Below, in pieces: positions 39,971 through 49,774 of a stretch of DNA of 64,000 nucleotides. The stretch is from Paraburkholderia sp. UYCP14C. Lineage in GTDB: Bacteria; Pseudomonadota; Gammaproteobacteria; Burkholderiales; Burkholderiaceae. Each line of letters opens with the position of its first letter. The stretch's first letter is position 1. Under the pieces are notes generated by a model. That model was not told the DNA's origin, did no database searches, and was given only the letters and a program-made list of their open reading frames with translations. The DNA lies in assembly GCF_004197395.1 (NCBI RefSeq), contig NZ_SELS01000041.1, forward strand, positions 1 through 64,000, read 5' to 3'. Position numbers and translations under genes: made by a program.

Positions 39971-41875
39971 ATGTCTGAAAGCCCGATTGATCCTCACACG
40001 CATCATCACGCGCACTGCCTGCCGTTCAGCGCGCAGTTGATCGGCGCGAGCGGCACGCGGCCGCGCACGCGGTTCCGTTTCTGGGCACCGTCGTGCAAAA
40101 GCGTGCAGGTGGTCATCGAAAACGGCGAGGCGCAAGGCGCGCACGACATGGCGCCGACCGGCAACGGCTGGTTCGAGATCACCGTGGAAAGCGGCGCGGG
40201 CACGCTGTATCGGTTCCGGCTCGACGACGGGCAGATGGTGCCCGATCCAGCCTCGCGCTTCCAGCCACAGGACGTGCACGGCCCGAGCGAGGTCATCGAC
40301 CCGCGCACCTACCATTGGGAACACACCGAATGGCACGGCCGTCCCTGGGAAGAAACGGTGCTGTACGAATTGCACGTCGGTGCAATGGGCGGCTATGCGG
40401 GCGTGCAAAAGCGCCTGCCCGAACTCGCCGCGCTCGGCGTCACTGCAATCGAGCTGATGCCGCTGAACGACTTCCCCGGTCGTCACAACTGGGGTTACGA
40501 CGGCGTGCTGCCGTACGCGCCAGACTCCGCATATGGCCGCCCCGAAGAGCTGAAGGCACTGATCGACGCCGCGCACGGCCTTGGCCTGATGGTGTTTCTT
40601 GACGTCGTCTACAACCACTTCGGACCGGACGGCAATTATCTGCATACTTATGCGGAGCCGTTCTTCCGCGCCGGCGTGCACACGCCGTGGGGCCCCGCGA
40701 TCGACTTCGAGCGCAGCGAAGTCAGCGACTTCTTCACCGACAACGCGGTCTACTGGATCAACGAGTACCGCTTCGACGGACTGCGCTTCGATGCGGTGCA
40801 TGCGATCGACAACCCCGAGTGGCTGCGCGAGCTGTCGGACCATATCCGTGCGCGCGTGCAGCATGGCCGCCATGTGCATCTGGTGCTCGAAAACGAGCAC
40901 AACAGCGCGAGCCTGCTCGATGCGCATTTCGACGCGCAATGGAACGACGATGCGCACAACACGCTGCACGTGCTGCTGACCGGCGAAACCGAAGGCTATT
41001 ACCACGCGTATGCGAACGAACCGATTCGCCGGCTCGCGCGCGTGCTGTCCGAAGGCTTCGCGTATCAGGGCGAGCCGTCGCCACTGCACGACGGTGCGCC
41101 GCGTGGCGAAGCGAGCGGGCATCTGCCGCCCACGTCGTTCGTGATGTTCTTGCAGAACCACGATCAGATCGGCAACCGTGCGTTCGGCGAGCGGCTGCGC
41201 AAGCTGACCTCGGATGACGCGCTGCGCGCCGCGACCGCGTTGCTGTTGCTGTCGCCGCAAATTCCACTGCTGTTCATGGACGAAGAACACGGCTCGACGC
41301 AACCGTTCCTGTTTTTCACCGATTACACCGGCGAGCTCGCCGACGCCGTGCGCGAAGGGCGACGCCGTGAATTCGCGCGCTTTGCCGCGTTCAGCGACGA
41401 ACAGCGGCGCGCGCAGATTCCCGATCCGAACGACGCCGGAACCTTCGCCGCCTCGTCGCCACCCGCGCCCGATGCGAAGCCGACACCTGATCGGCTCGAC
41501 TGGATGCATTACTACAAGTCCGCGCTCGCGGTGCGCGCGAAGCTGATCACGCCGCGCCTGAAGCATACGAAGGCGCGCGGCGCGACCGTGCTGCGCGACG
41601 CCGGCGGCGGCGACGCGAACGCGCTGGTCGCGCGCTGGAGACTCGGCGATGGCGAGACGCTGTCGATCGCGCTGAATCTGTCGCAGCAGAACGTCGCGTT
41701 CGACAACATCCCCGACGGCAAGATCATTTTCGAAACGCCGCCGCGCGCGCGCGAGCAGGCCGACGCGCGGGTGCTGCCCGCGCACGCGTGCATCGCGTGG
41801 CTGACCGGCGACATCAACGCATTCGCGAGCCGCCACGATGCGCGCATCGCATCGCACGAGGAGCAGCGCGCGTGA
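39971..41875 (+). CDS. treZ: Malto-oligosyltrehalose trehalohydrolase
   Basis: 634 residues. It releases trehalose from the reducing-end trehalosyl unit made by TreY. An N-terminal module (FRFWAPSCKSVQVVIE) precedes the GH13 domain with Asp274 (LRFDAVHAI), Glu307 (VLENEHN) and QNHDQIGNRA (~396). AGAC and GAAG just before the ATG give a modest ribosome-binding site. The stop overlaps the GTG of malQ by four bases. Confidence 0.95.
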   Translation: MSESPIDPHTHHHAHCLPFSAQLIGASGTRPRTRFRFWAPSCKSVQVVIENGEAQGAHDMAPTGNGWFEITVESGAGTLYRFRLDDGQMVPDPASRFQPQDVHGPSEVIDPRTYHWEHTEWHGRPWEETVLYELHVGAMGGYAGVQKRLPELAALGVTAIELMPLNDFPGRHNWGYDGVLPYAPDSAYGRPEELKALIDAAHGLGLMVFLDVVYNHFGPDGNYLHTYAEPFFRAGVHTPWGPAIDFERSEVSDFFTDNAVYWINEYRFDGLRFDAVHAIDNPEWLRELSDHIRARVQHGRHVHLVLENEHNSASLLDAHFDAQWNDDAHNTLHVLLTGETEGYYHAYANEPIRRLARVLSEGFAYQGEPSPLHDGAPRGEASGHLPPTSFVMFLQNHDQIGNRAFGERLRKLTSDDALRAATALLLLSPQIPLLFMDEEHGSTQPFLFFTDYTGELADAVREGRRREFARFAAFSDEQRRAQIPDPNDAGTFAASSPPAPDAKPTPDRLDWMHYYKSALAVRAKLITPRLKHTKARGATVLRDAGGGDANALVARWRLGDGETLSIALNLSQQNVAFDNIPDGKIIFETPPRAREQADARVLPAHACIAWLTGDINAFASRHDARIASHEEQRA

Positions 41876-44064
41876 CGACCCGACGCCCCAACGACCGGCT
41901 CGCCGCGCTCGCTACCCGCGCAGGCTTCGAGGTGGAGTGGCAGGACGCGCACCACAACACACAGCACGTGCCCGAAAAGACCCTCGGCACGCTGCTCGAA
42001 CGCATGGGTCTGCCGTGCGGCAACGCCATGGACATCCGCCACAGCGCCGCTGCTTTGGAAGCCGAACTATCGGGCCGCCGGCTACCGCCGCTGATGACCG
42101 CGGTGATCGGGCGTGGCATCGCGCTGCCCGCGGCCCCGGTCAAGTCGGGCAGCCATTACCGGATCGAGCTGGAGAGCGGTGCGATCATCGACGGCCGCTT
42201 CACCGCGCCGAGAGGTGAGGAGGCGTTGCTCGCCCCGATCGACGAAGCCGGCTATCACACGCTCGTGATCCACGACCAGCGCATGACACTCGCGGTCGCG
42301 CCGCCGCGCTGCTACACCGTCGCCGACGCGTGGCGCTCGCTGCACGGCGGCGAAGGCGAAGCCGCGCCGCCCATGCCGCCACTGTGGGGCATCGCCGCGC
42401 AACTGTACGGCTTGCGCCGCACCGGCGACGGCGGCATCGGCGATTACACGGCGCTCGCGCAGCTTGCGCGCCACGGCGCGCAGCGCGGCGCGCACGCGCT
42501 CGCGGTCAGTCCGACGCACGCGATGTTCAGCGCGCAGCCCGAGCGCTTCAGCCCGTATGCGCCGTCGTCGCGGTTGTGGCTCAACGTCACGCATATCGAT
42601 CCGGCCGCGGTGTTCGGCGCGGACGCGTTCGCAGCGGCATCGGCGCAGGCCGGCGACGCGGCGTCGAAATACGAAGATCTGCCGTTGATCGATTGGCCGC
42701 ACGCGACACCGCTGAAGCTCGCGGCATTGCGCACGCTATACGAGCAGTTCAGCGCGAACGAGCGCCCGCAGCACTCGCCACGCGCGCTCGAATTTCACGG
42801 CTTCTGCGAACGCGCGGGGCGCGCGCTCGAAGATCACGCGCGCTTCGAAGCGCTACATGCCGCGCAGCTCGCGCAAGGCGGCGACGGCCATTGGCGCAAT
42901 TGGCCCGATGCGTTGCGCGACCCGCGCAGTCCCGAAGTCGAAGCGTTTGCCGTCGCGCATCGCGACGAGGTCGACTTTCATCTGTTCCTGCAGTGGCTGG
43001 CATCGCGCGGCTTGCTGCACGCGCAGCACACCGCGCGCGAAGCCGGCATGGCGATCGGCCTGATCGCCGATCTCGCGGTGGGTTGCGACAGCGCCGGCAG
43101 TCACGCGTGGTCCTATCCGGACGACATGCTGCGGGGCGTGTCGGTGGGCGCGCCGCCCGACCTCTTCAACCAGGCCGGCCAGTCGTGGGGACTCACTACG
43201 TTTTCGCCGCGCGCGATGCGCACGCAAGGCTTCGTCGCGTTCATCGACATGCTGCGCGCCGCGTTCGCGCATGCCGGCGGCATCCGCATCGATCACATTC
43301 TCGGCTTGCGGCGTCTGTGGCTCGTGCCCGACGGCGAGAGCGCGCGCAATGGCGCGTATCTGCGCTATCCGCTCGAAGACCTGCTGCGGCTGATCGCGCT
43401 CGAATCGTGGCGGCATCGCGCGATCGTGATCGGCGAGGATCTCGGCACCGTGCCGCCCGGCTTTCGCGAGCGGCTCGACGAGCACGGCATCGAGGGGATT
43501 CGCGTGCTGTGGTTCGAAGGCGCACCCGACGGCAACGGCTTCAAGGCGCCGGCCGATTGGGACCGCTACGCGGTCGGCACCACGACCACGCACGATCTGC
43601 CGACCGTCGCCGGCTGGTGGCGCGGCAGCGACATCATGTGGCGCAACCGCATCGGCCAGACGATGGCGCGTGCCGACGGTCGCGACCCCGAGGAAGCGGC
43701 GCTCGAAGAGCGCGCGCAGCAACGCGCCGACTTGTGGCTCGCGTTCCAGCGAGCGGGCGTGGCCGCGCCCGATGTCGCGCCGCCGGACACCGACAACGCG
43801 CCGGTCGACGAGGCGCTCGCGTTCGTCGCCGCGACGCCCGGGCCGCTCGTCACGTTTCCGCTCGAAGACCTGCTCGCGCTCGCCGAGCAGCCGAACCTGC
43901 CGGGCTCGATCGACGAACATCCGAACTGGCGCCGCCGCATGACGCTGCCCGTCGACGCGATGTTCGACGACCCGGTATTCACCGACCGCCTGTTGGCCGT
44001 CGACGGCGCGCGCCGCGCCGCCGCGCCTTCATCCAACCCTTCCGCGGAGCCTGACACGCCATGA
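41872..44064 (+). CDS. malQ: 4-alpha-glucanotransferase (amylomaltase)
   Basis: 730 residues, GH77. It transfers maltodextrin chains between acceptors and releases glucose. An N-terminal extension of ~150 residues, as in Gram-negative MalQ, precedes the catalytic domain with WGIAAQLYGLRR. Nucleophile Asp474 is in IRIDHILGL, acid Glu522 in IGEDLGTVP, and TTHDLPTVAGWW is near 570. It starts at a GTG overlapping the treZ stop, and its own stop overlaps treY (ATGA). Confidence 0.95.
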   Translation: MTTRRPNDRLAALATRAGFEVEWQDAHHNTQHVPEKTLGTLLERMGLPCGNAMDIRHSAAALEAELSGRRLPPLMTAVIGRGIALPAAPVKSGSHYRIELESGAIIDGRFTAPRGEEALLAPIDEAGYHTLVIHDQRMTLAVAPPRCYTVADAWRSLHGGEGEAAPPMPPLWGIAAQLYGLRRTGDGGIGDYTALAQLARHGAQRGAHALAVSPTHAMFSAQPERFSPYAPSSRLWLNVTHIDPAAVFGADAFAAASAQAGDAASKYEDLPLIDWPHATPLKLAALRTLYEQFSANERPQHSPRALEFHGFCERAGRALEDHARFEALHAAQLAQGGDGHWRNWPDALRDPRSPEVEAFAVAHRDEVDFHLFLQWLASRGLLHAQHTAREAGMAIGLIADLAVGCDSAGSHAWSYPDDMLRGVSVGAPPDLFNQAGQSWGLTTFSPRAMRTQGFVAFIDMLRAAFAHAGGIRIDHILGLRRLWLVPDGESARNGAYLRYPLEDLLRLIALESWRHRAIVIGEDLGTVPPGFRERLDEHGIEGIRVLWFEGAPDGNGFKAPADWDRYAVGTTTTHDLPTVAGWWRGSDIMWRNRIGQTMARADGRDPEEAALEERAQQRADLWLAFQRAGVAAPDVAPPDTDNAPVDEALAFVAATPGPLVTFPLEDLLALAEQPNLPGSIDEHPNWRRRMTLPVDAMFDDPVFTDRLLAVDGARRAAAPSSNPSAEPDTP

Positions 44065-46925
44065 CCGTTCCACGCTCCACGCTGCGCCTCCAGTTCCATC
44101 GGGGCTTCACGTTCGACGACGCCGCGCGGCGGGTCGAATACTTCGCCGCGCTCGGCATCAGCCACCTGTACGCGTCGCCGATCACTACGGCCGAGCCCGG
44201 CTCGATGCACGGCTACGACACCGTCGACTACACCCAGGTCAACGCCGAATACGGCGGCGAGGCGGGCCTGAAGCGCCTCGTCGACAAGCTGCGCGCGCAC
44301 GATATGGGGCTCATCGTCGACGTGGTGCCGAATCATATGGGCGTCGGCGGTTCGAGCAACGCGTGGTGGCTCGACATCCTCGAATGGGGCCGCCATAGCG
44401 CTTATGCGCGTCATTTCGACGTCGACTGGCATTCGCCCGATCCCGCGCTGCGCGGCAAGGTACTGCTGCCCACGCTCGGCGCGTCGTACGGCGAAGAACT
44501 GGCGGCGGCCCGCATCGGGCTGCATTTCGCGGCCGACACCGGACGCTTTTATATCGGCTACGGTCCGCACGTGTTCCCGGTCTGCCCGGTCGATTACGCG
44601 GCGATCCTGCAAGGCGCCAACCGCGCCGATCTGAGCGCGCTCGCCAGTCGCTTTCAGGGACTCACGACGCAGCCCGCCGATCAGCCGCGCGCCGCAGAGG
44701 CGCGCGACGCGCTGCGCGAGTTCGTCGCGCGCGAAGGCCAGTCGGCGATCGAGTTCGTGCTGGAGACTTACGCGCCCGAAGATCCGGTCACGCGCGACCG
44801 GCTGCATCGGCTGATCGAGCGGCAGCATTTCCGGCTCGCGTGGTGGCGCACCGCCTCCGACGAAGTGAACTGGCGGCGCTTCTTCGACATCTCGACGCTC
44901 GCGGGCGTGCGCGTCGAGCGGCCCGAGGTGTTCGAGGCGGTGCACGCGCTGATCTTTCGCCTCTACCGCGAAGGGCTCGTCGACGGCTTGCGGATCGATC
45001 ACATCGACGGGCTCGCCGAGCCGCGCGAATACTGCCAGCGTTTGCGCCAACGGCTCACCGAGTTGCGCGACACCGCGCCGTACGTGGTGGTGGAGAAGAT
45101 CCTCGGCCGCGGCGAGCCGTTGCGCGACGACTGGCCCGTCGACGGTACGACCGGCTACGACTTCATGAGCGACGTCGGCGCGCTGCTGCACGATCCGGCC
45201 GGCGCCGAACCGCTCGCCGACACGTGGGCCGAGCTCACCGGCCGCAGCGCGCGCTTCGCCGATGAAGCGCACGCGGCGCGTCGCAAGATTCTCGCGGAAA
45301 ACCTGTCGGCGGAACTGGACCGCGCGGCGCGCGCGCTGCATCGGATCGCACGCGATTCGCTGAACACGCGCGACGTCACGTACACGTCGCTGCGTCGCGT
45401 GCTGACCGAGCTGGTCGTGCATTTCCCCGTGTACCGCATGTATCCGCTGGGCGGCCTGCGCAGCGCCGCCGACAACGTCTATTTCGAGCAGGCGCTCGAC
45501 GCCGCGCGTGCTTCGCTGCCGCGCTCGGACCACGCGACGCTCGAGCGCGTGAACGCGTGGCTCGGCGGCAGCCCCGAAGACCCGCCGCCGGCGCGGCCCG
45601 CCGCGCAGGCGCAGCAGCAGGCGCAAGGCGGCGGGCCGCCTCCGCATGCGGGATCGTCGCGGCGCAGCGCGCAAACGCTGTTTTCGCAGCTGACCGCGCC
45701 GCTCGCCGCCAAGGCGATCGAGGACACCGCGTGCTATCGCTACGGCCGTCTGTTGTCGCGCAACGAAGTCGGCTCGGACCCGGGCGAGTTCGCACTGTCG
45801 GTCGAGCAGTTTCACGCGGGCAATCTCGAGCGCGCGCAACGTTTTCCGCATGCGATGCTCGCGACCGCCACGCATGATCACAAGCGCGGGGAAGACGTGC
45901 GCGCGCGGCTCGCGGTGTTGAGCGAGATCGCCGACGAGTGGGGCGCGACGCTGCGGGCATGGTCGACGTTGAATGCGCCGCAGCGGCGCGCGCTCGACGG
46001 CACGCCGATCAGCAGCGTGAGCCGGGACAACAGCGACGCATGGGCTCCCGGCCCCGCCGCCGAGGCGATGCTGTATCAGACGCTGGTGGGCTGCTGGCCG
46101 CCGCAACTGCGCGCCGACGACGAAGCCGGCGTCAACGCGTTGGCCGAGCGCGTCGCGCAATGGCAGTTGAAGGCGCTGCGCGAGGCGAAGCTGCAAACCA
46201 GCTGGCTCGCGCCCGACGAAGCCTACGAAGCCGGCTGCCGCGAGTTCCTGTTCGGTATCCTCGCGCCGCAGCGGCGCGAGGGTTTCCTGAAGGAGCTGTC
46301 GGCGTTCGTCGAGCGCATCGGCCGCGCGGGCGCGCTCAACAGTTTGCAGCAGACGGTGCTGCGTCTCGCGTCGCCTGGGATCCCTGATCTTTATCAAGGC
46401 ACCGAGCTGTGGGACTTCAGCCTCGTCGATCCGGACAACCGGCGACCCGTCGATTTCGCGAAACGCGAGACGTGGCTGCCGCAAACGCAAACGCCGCCGG
46501 CGGAATTTCTCGCCGAGTGGCGCGACGGTCGCGTGAAGCTCGCGGTGATCCAGCGCGTGCTGGCACTGCGCGCGCATCTGCCGGAATTGCTGAGTCAGAG
46601 CTCGTATTTGCCGCTCACGGTGCGCGGCGCGCATGCGTCGAGTGTGATCGCGTTCGCGCGGCGGCATGGCAATGCGTGGGCCGTGGTGATTGCCAGCCGG
46701 TTGGCCGCGAGGTTGCCAGGCAATGCCGAGCTACCGCTCGTCGAGCCGGCGCATTGGGCGGATACGGCCATCGAGATGCCGTCCGACCTGTCGGCGCGCG
46801 CGCTGTTCGACTGGCTGAGCCCCGCCGCGCCGAAGGTCGACGATCACGGGCTGCTGTATCTGCGCGACGCGCTCGCCACGATGCCGGTCGCGGTGCTGGT
46901 GGAGGATGGGGTGCCTCGAAGCTGA
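44061..46925 (+). CDS. treY: Malto-oligosyltrehalose synthase
   Basis: 954 residues, GH13. It rearranges the reducing-end linkage of maltodextrins to an alpha,alpha-1,1 bond. Early motifs are STLRLQFHRGFTFDDA and GSMHGYDTVDY. Catalytic residues are Asp313 (LRIDHIDGL) and Glu345 (VVEKILGRG), then ATHDHKRGEDVRAR (~605). A Pro/Gln/Ala/Gly-rich stretch at about residues 506-533 is a low-complexity insert. Last gene of the operon, convergent with the CorC-like gene. Confidence 0.95.
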   Translation: MTVPRSTLRLQFHRGFTFDDAARRVEYFAALGISHLYASPITTAEPGSMHGYDTVDYTQVNAEYGGEAGLKRLVDKLRAHDMGLIVDVVPNHMGVGGSSNAWWLDILEWGRHSAYARHFDVDWHSPDPALRGKVLLPTLGASYGEELAAARIGLHFAADTGRFYIGYGPHVFPVCPVDYAAILQGANRADLSALASRFQGLTTQPADQPRAAEARDALREFVAREGQSAIEFVLETYAPEDPVTRDRLHRLIERQHFRLAWWRTASDEVNWRRFFDISTLAGVRVERPEVFEAVHALIFRLYREGLVDGLRIDHIDGLAEPREYCQRLRQRLTELRDTAPYVVVEKILGRGEPLRDDWPVDGTTGYDFMSDVGALLHDPAGAEPLADTWAELTGRSARFADEAHAARRKILAENLSAELDRAARALHRIARDSLNTRDVTYTSLRRVLTELVVHFPVYRMYPLGGLRSAADNVYFEQALDAARASLPRSDHATLERVNAWLGGSPEDPPPARPAAQAQQQAQGGGPPPHAGSSRRSAQTLFSQLTAPLAAKAIEDTACYRYGRLLSRNEVGSDPGEFALSVEQFHAGNLERAQRFPHAMLATATHDHKRGEDVRARLAVLSEIADEWGATLRAWSTLNAPQRRALDGTPISSVSRDNSDAWAPGPAAEAMLYQTLVGCWPPQLRADDEAGVNALAERVAQWQLKALREAKLQTSWLAPDEAYEAGCREFLFGILAPQRREGFLKELSAFVERIGRAGALNSLQQTVLRLASPGIPDLYQGTELWDFSLVDPDNRRPVDFAKRETWLPQTQTPPAEFLAEWRDGRVKLAVIQRVLALRAHLPELLSQSSYLPLTVRGAHASSVIAFARRHGNAWAVVIASRLAARLPGNAELPLVEPAHWADTAIEMPSDLSARALFDWLSPAAPKVDDHGLLYLRDALATMPVAVLVEDGVPRS

Positions 46926-46937
46926 GGCGGCTTGAAA

Positions 46938-46972
46938 CGGTTGAGGCTTCGGGTCCGCTCGGCCCTCAACCG
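46938..46972. terminator. Hairpin between convergent treY and CorC-like genes
   Basis: CGGTTGAGG (46938-46946) pairs perfectly with CCTCAACCG (46964-46972). It lies in the 40-base convergent gap and overlaps the stop of the minus-strand gene. No T-run is seen on either side. Confidence 0.4.
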
Positions 46973-48330
46973 CCCTCGTCGTCGAACACCTTCGGATACA
47001 CGCGCACGAGCACGATGCGCGGTCCCTTCATTTTCTTGACCACGACGTCGAAGTCTTCGAACTCGACGCGCTGCCCTTCGCCCGGCAGATCGTTGAGCGC
47101 CTGGATCACGAGGCCGCCAACGGATTCGGCCTTGCCTTCGTCGATGTCGATACCCAGCGCGCGTTCGAGCGACACCACCGGCAAGCTGCCCTTGCCCATC
47201 AGCGTGCCGTCGTCCATGCGGGTCCAATCGGCGTCGCCCTGACGGAATTCGTCGTGGATCTGCCCGACCAGTGCGCCGAGCAGGTTGTCGAGCGTCAGGA
47301 AGCCGATCGGCTTCGCGTTCTTGTGGCCGACCAGCGCGAAGTGCGGCGCGCCCTTGCGAAAGCGCCGGAACAGCTCGAGCGCCGGCATCTCCGGCTTCAC
47401 GTACTGCACGGGGCGCACGTAACGCGACAGGTCGTCGAGCGCGCTGCCCGCCTGGCGCGCGAGCAGCAGGTCCTTCAGATGGATCATGCCGGCCACGCGC
47501 TCGCCCGACGCGTCCTCGAACAGCGGATAGCGGCTGAAGCGATGCCGCGCGACCACCTGCATGTTGTCGCGCAGCGGCAGATCGCGCCGCAGGCAGACCA
47601 TTTCATGCGACGGCCGCATCAGGTCCGATACGGTCATGCGCGAGAAGTCGAGCGAGTGCGCGATCGTGTTCCATTCGTCCTGGCTGTACGCACCGGTCGA
47701 CGAACCGAGTTCGCTCGCGACGTTCGCACGACGGCCGCGCAGGATCAGCTTGAGTTCCTCGGTCGAGTAATGCGAGTCGTGGCCGTGCTCGCCATTGAGC
47801 CCCGCGGCCTTCAGCACCGTGTTCGCACTGGTGTTGAGCACCCAGATGGCCGGGTACATCACCCAGTAGAAACAGTACAGCGGTGTCGCGGCCCACAGCG
47901 AAATCTTCTCCGCCTCGCGGATCGCGAGGGACTTCGGCGCGAGTTCGCCGACCACGATATGCAGGAACGAGATACACGAAAATGCGAAGAACAGCGAGAT
48001 GCCGTGGATCAGCTGCTCGGACTCGACGCCGATCACGGTGAAAAGCGGCGTCAGCAATTGCGCGAACGCCGGTTCGCCGATCCAGCCGAGCCCAAGCGAC
48101 GCGAGCGTGATGCCGAGCTGACACGCGGACAGATAGGCGTCGAGCTGTCCGTGCACCTTCGCGAGCAGACGTCCGCGCATGCCATGCTGGGTGGCGAGGC
48201 TTTGCACGCGGGTCTGCCGCAGTTTGACCAGACCGAATTCGGCGGCGACGAAAAAGCCGTTGAGTGCAACCAGAAACATTGCACCGATAAGAGCGACAAC
48301 CTGGATCAAAGCGACGGGCTCCGGCAACAA
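46966..48330 (-). CDS. HlyC/CorC-family (CNNM-type) transporter
   Basis: 454 residues. An N-terminal DUF21/CNNM membrane domain has three to four helices (LIGAMFLVALNGFFVAAEFGLVKLRQTRV). It is followed by a CBS pair (~210-330) and a C-terminal CorC/HlyC domain (~350-435). Members move or regulate Mg2+ or Co2+. No ATG fits: the frame opens with TTG at 48330 or TTG at 48309, the latter with GGAG about ten bases upstream. The first residues are therefore uncertain. Confidence 0.88.
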   Translation of the reverse strand: MLPEPVALIQVVALIGAMFLVALNGFFVAAEFGLVKLRQTRVQSLATQHGMRGRLLAKVHGQLDAYLSACQLGITLASLGLGWIGEPAFAQLLTPLFTVIGVESEQLIHGISLFFAFSCISFLHIVVGELAPKSLAIREAEKISLWAATPLYCFYWVMYPAIWVLNTSANTVLKAAGLNGEHGHDSHYSTEELKLILRGRRANVASELGSSTGAYSQDEWNTIAHSLDFSRMTVSDLMRPSHEMVCLRRDLPLRDNMQVVARHRFSRYPLFEDASGERVAGMIHLKDLLLARQAGSALDDLSRYVRPVQYVKPEMPALELFRRFRKGAPHFALVGHKNAKPIGFLTLDNLLGALVGQIHDEFRQGDADWTRMDDGTLMGKGSLPVVSLERALGIDIDEGKAESVGGLVIQALNDLPGEGQRVEFEDFDVVVKKMKGPRIVLVRVYPKVFDDEGG

Positions 48331-48400
48331 AAGTTGTCAGTATAGGGGCTGAAAGCTCGATGAAATCTCGATCGCGCGTCAACGCATTCGCGCGCGACGC

Positions 48401-49222
48401 TCATTTCAGCGCCGCCGCGCTGAACGGCACGCGCAGCACCAGCGTGGCGGGGCTCGCGGTGACACCGTTCGCTTCCGTCGTATCGCTTTGCTCGAAGCTT
48501 CCGCCGTGCGCCTCCGCGACGCGTTTGCACAACGCGAACACCCACGCGATGCGCTTCGCCTCGCGCGGCTCGCCGGCCTGCTTGCGCGCGAACGCTTCGA
48601 GCACGTGCGGCAGCGCGGCGTCGTTCAACGCGGCGTCGTTCGGCTCGTACGTGACGCTCGCATGCCAGGTGCCGTTGTCCGCGCGCGCCGCCAGTGCGAC
48701 CTCGGCGCTCCGCGCGCTTGCTTCGGTGGCGAACGTCAGCATCAGCCACAGCGCGGCGGCGAGGCGGGCGCGGTCGCCGTTCAGTTGCTCGGTGGCGATC
48801 TGCGAGTCGAGCCGCACTTCGACGCCGCGCGCGCGGGCGAGGCCGGCGCGGACTTCCTCGACGGTTTCGTCGAGCAGCGGATGCAGCGGAAAGGGTTCGT
48901 ACGTGAGCGTGAGCGATTTCGTTTCGGCGCGGGTCGCATCGACGATCGTCTCGAGCAGCTTCACCTGCTGATCGACGCCGCTGCGAATGCCGGTGATCGC
49001 GCGCTGCGAGTTGGGATCGTTCGCGTCGAGCTTGCGCTCGAGCACGTAAGCCCAGCTATGAATCGCATTCAACGGACCGCGCAGGTCGTGCGACACCAGT
49101 GACAGCACATGATCGCGCATGAACAACGCGGTTTCGGCTCGCAGCAGCGCGCTGCGTTCGGAGATGACGAAGCCGGCCGACGCCGGCTGGGCGCCAGCAG
49201 TCCCGGTGGGTGACGTAGTCAC
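48401..49222 (-). CDS. Histidine-kinase-like protein with degenerate ATPase domain
   Basis: 273 residues with no membrane helix or sensor domain. An intact dimerisation/phosphoacceptor motif VSHDLRGPLNAIHSW is at ~43-57. The ATPase region aligns in order, but the N-box reads LWLMLTFATEAS without its Asn. The DxGxG motif is replaced around YEPNDAALND and the GxGLG motif by RIAWVFALCK. The trailing EAHGGSFE is kept. It is unlikely to bind ATP normally and may act as a phosphoacceptor or adaptor. GTG start at 49222 with GAGAGGA upstream. Confidence 0.75.
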   Translation of the reverse strand: MTTSPTGTAGAQPASAGFVISERSALLRAETALFMRDHVLSLVSHDLRGPLNAIHSWAYVLERKLDANDPNSQRAITGIRSGVDQQVKLLETIVDATRAETKSLTLTYEPFPLHPLLDETVEEVRAGLARARGVEVRLDSQIATEQLNGDRARLAAALWLMLTFATEASARSAEVALAARADNGTWHASVTYEPNDAALNDAALPHVLEAFARKQAGEPREAKRIAWVFALCKRVAEAHGGSFEQSDTTEANGVTASPATLVLRVPFSAAALK

Positions 49223-49418
49223 GATCGAGTCCTCTCAGGCAATGCTGGATGATGGGGCGAAGCCTCATTATAGGCATCCCGTTCGGACCGACCAGTCCGA
49301 GCCGAACTGCGAGCCGGGACGCAATCCGCATGCCATACGCGAAACCGGACAAGACTCGGCGATCGGGCGTCAACGCGCCTACAATGTCGGTTTTACGTTT
49401 TGATCTGAGGAGCAACGC

Positions 49419-49760
49419 ATGTCGACTGTGACGACCGAATCCGGCCTGAAGTACGAAGACCTCGTGGAAGGCACCGGCGCCGAAGCCGTGGCCGGCAAGA
49501 CCGTGACCGTGCACTACACGGGCTGGCTGACCGACGGCCAGAAGTTCGATTCGAGCAAGGACCGCAATGACCCGTTCGCTTTCGTGCTGGGCGGCGGCAT
49601 GGTCATCAAGGGTTGGGACGAAGGCGTGCAAGGCATGAAGGTCGGCGGCAAGCGCAAGCTGACCATTCCGCCGCAACTCGGCTACGGCGTGCGCGGCGCG
49701 GGCGGCGTGATTCCGCCGAACGCGACGCTCGTGTTCGACGTCGAGCTGCTCGCCGTCTGA
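49419..49760 (+). CDS. FKBP-type peptidyl-prolyl cis-trans isomerase
   Basis: 113 residues, a single small cytoplasmic FKBP domain. It has the family core [43 protein letters not shown] and IPPQLGYG...[13 protein letters not shown], with all substrate-pocket aromatics. No signal peptide is present. GAGGAG lies seven bases before the ATG. It catalyses proline isomerisation and probably helps protein folding. Confidence 0.95.
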   Translation: MSTVTTESGLKYEDLVEGTGAEAVAGKTVTVHYTGWLTDGQKFDSSKDRNDPFAFVLGGGMVIKGWDEGVQGMKVGGKRKLTIPPQLGYGVRGAGGVIPPNATLVFDVELLAV

Positions 49761-49774
49761 GTTACACCTGAGTC

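Noticed and set aside
43566..46667. 1033-residue minus-strand open frame opposite malQ/treY
   Set aside because: Antisense shadow. treY has both catalytic residues and full-length homology on the plus strand.
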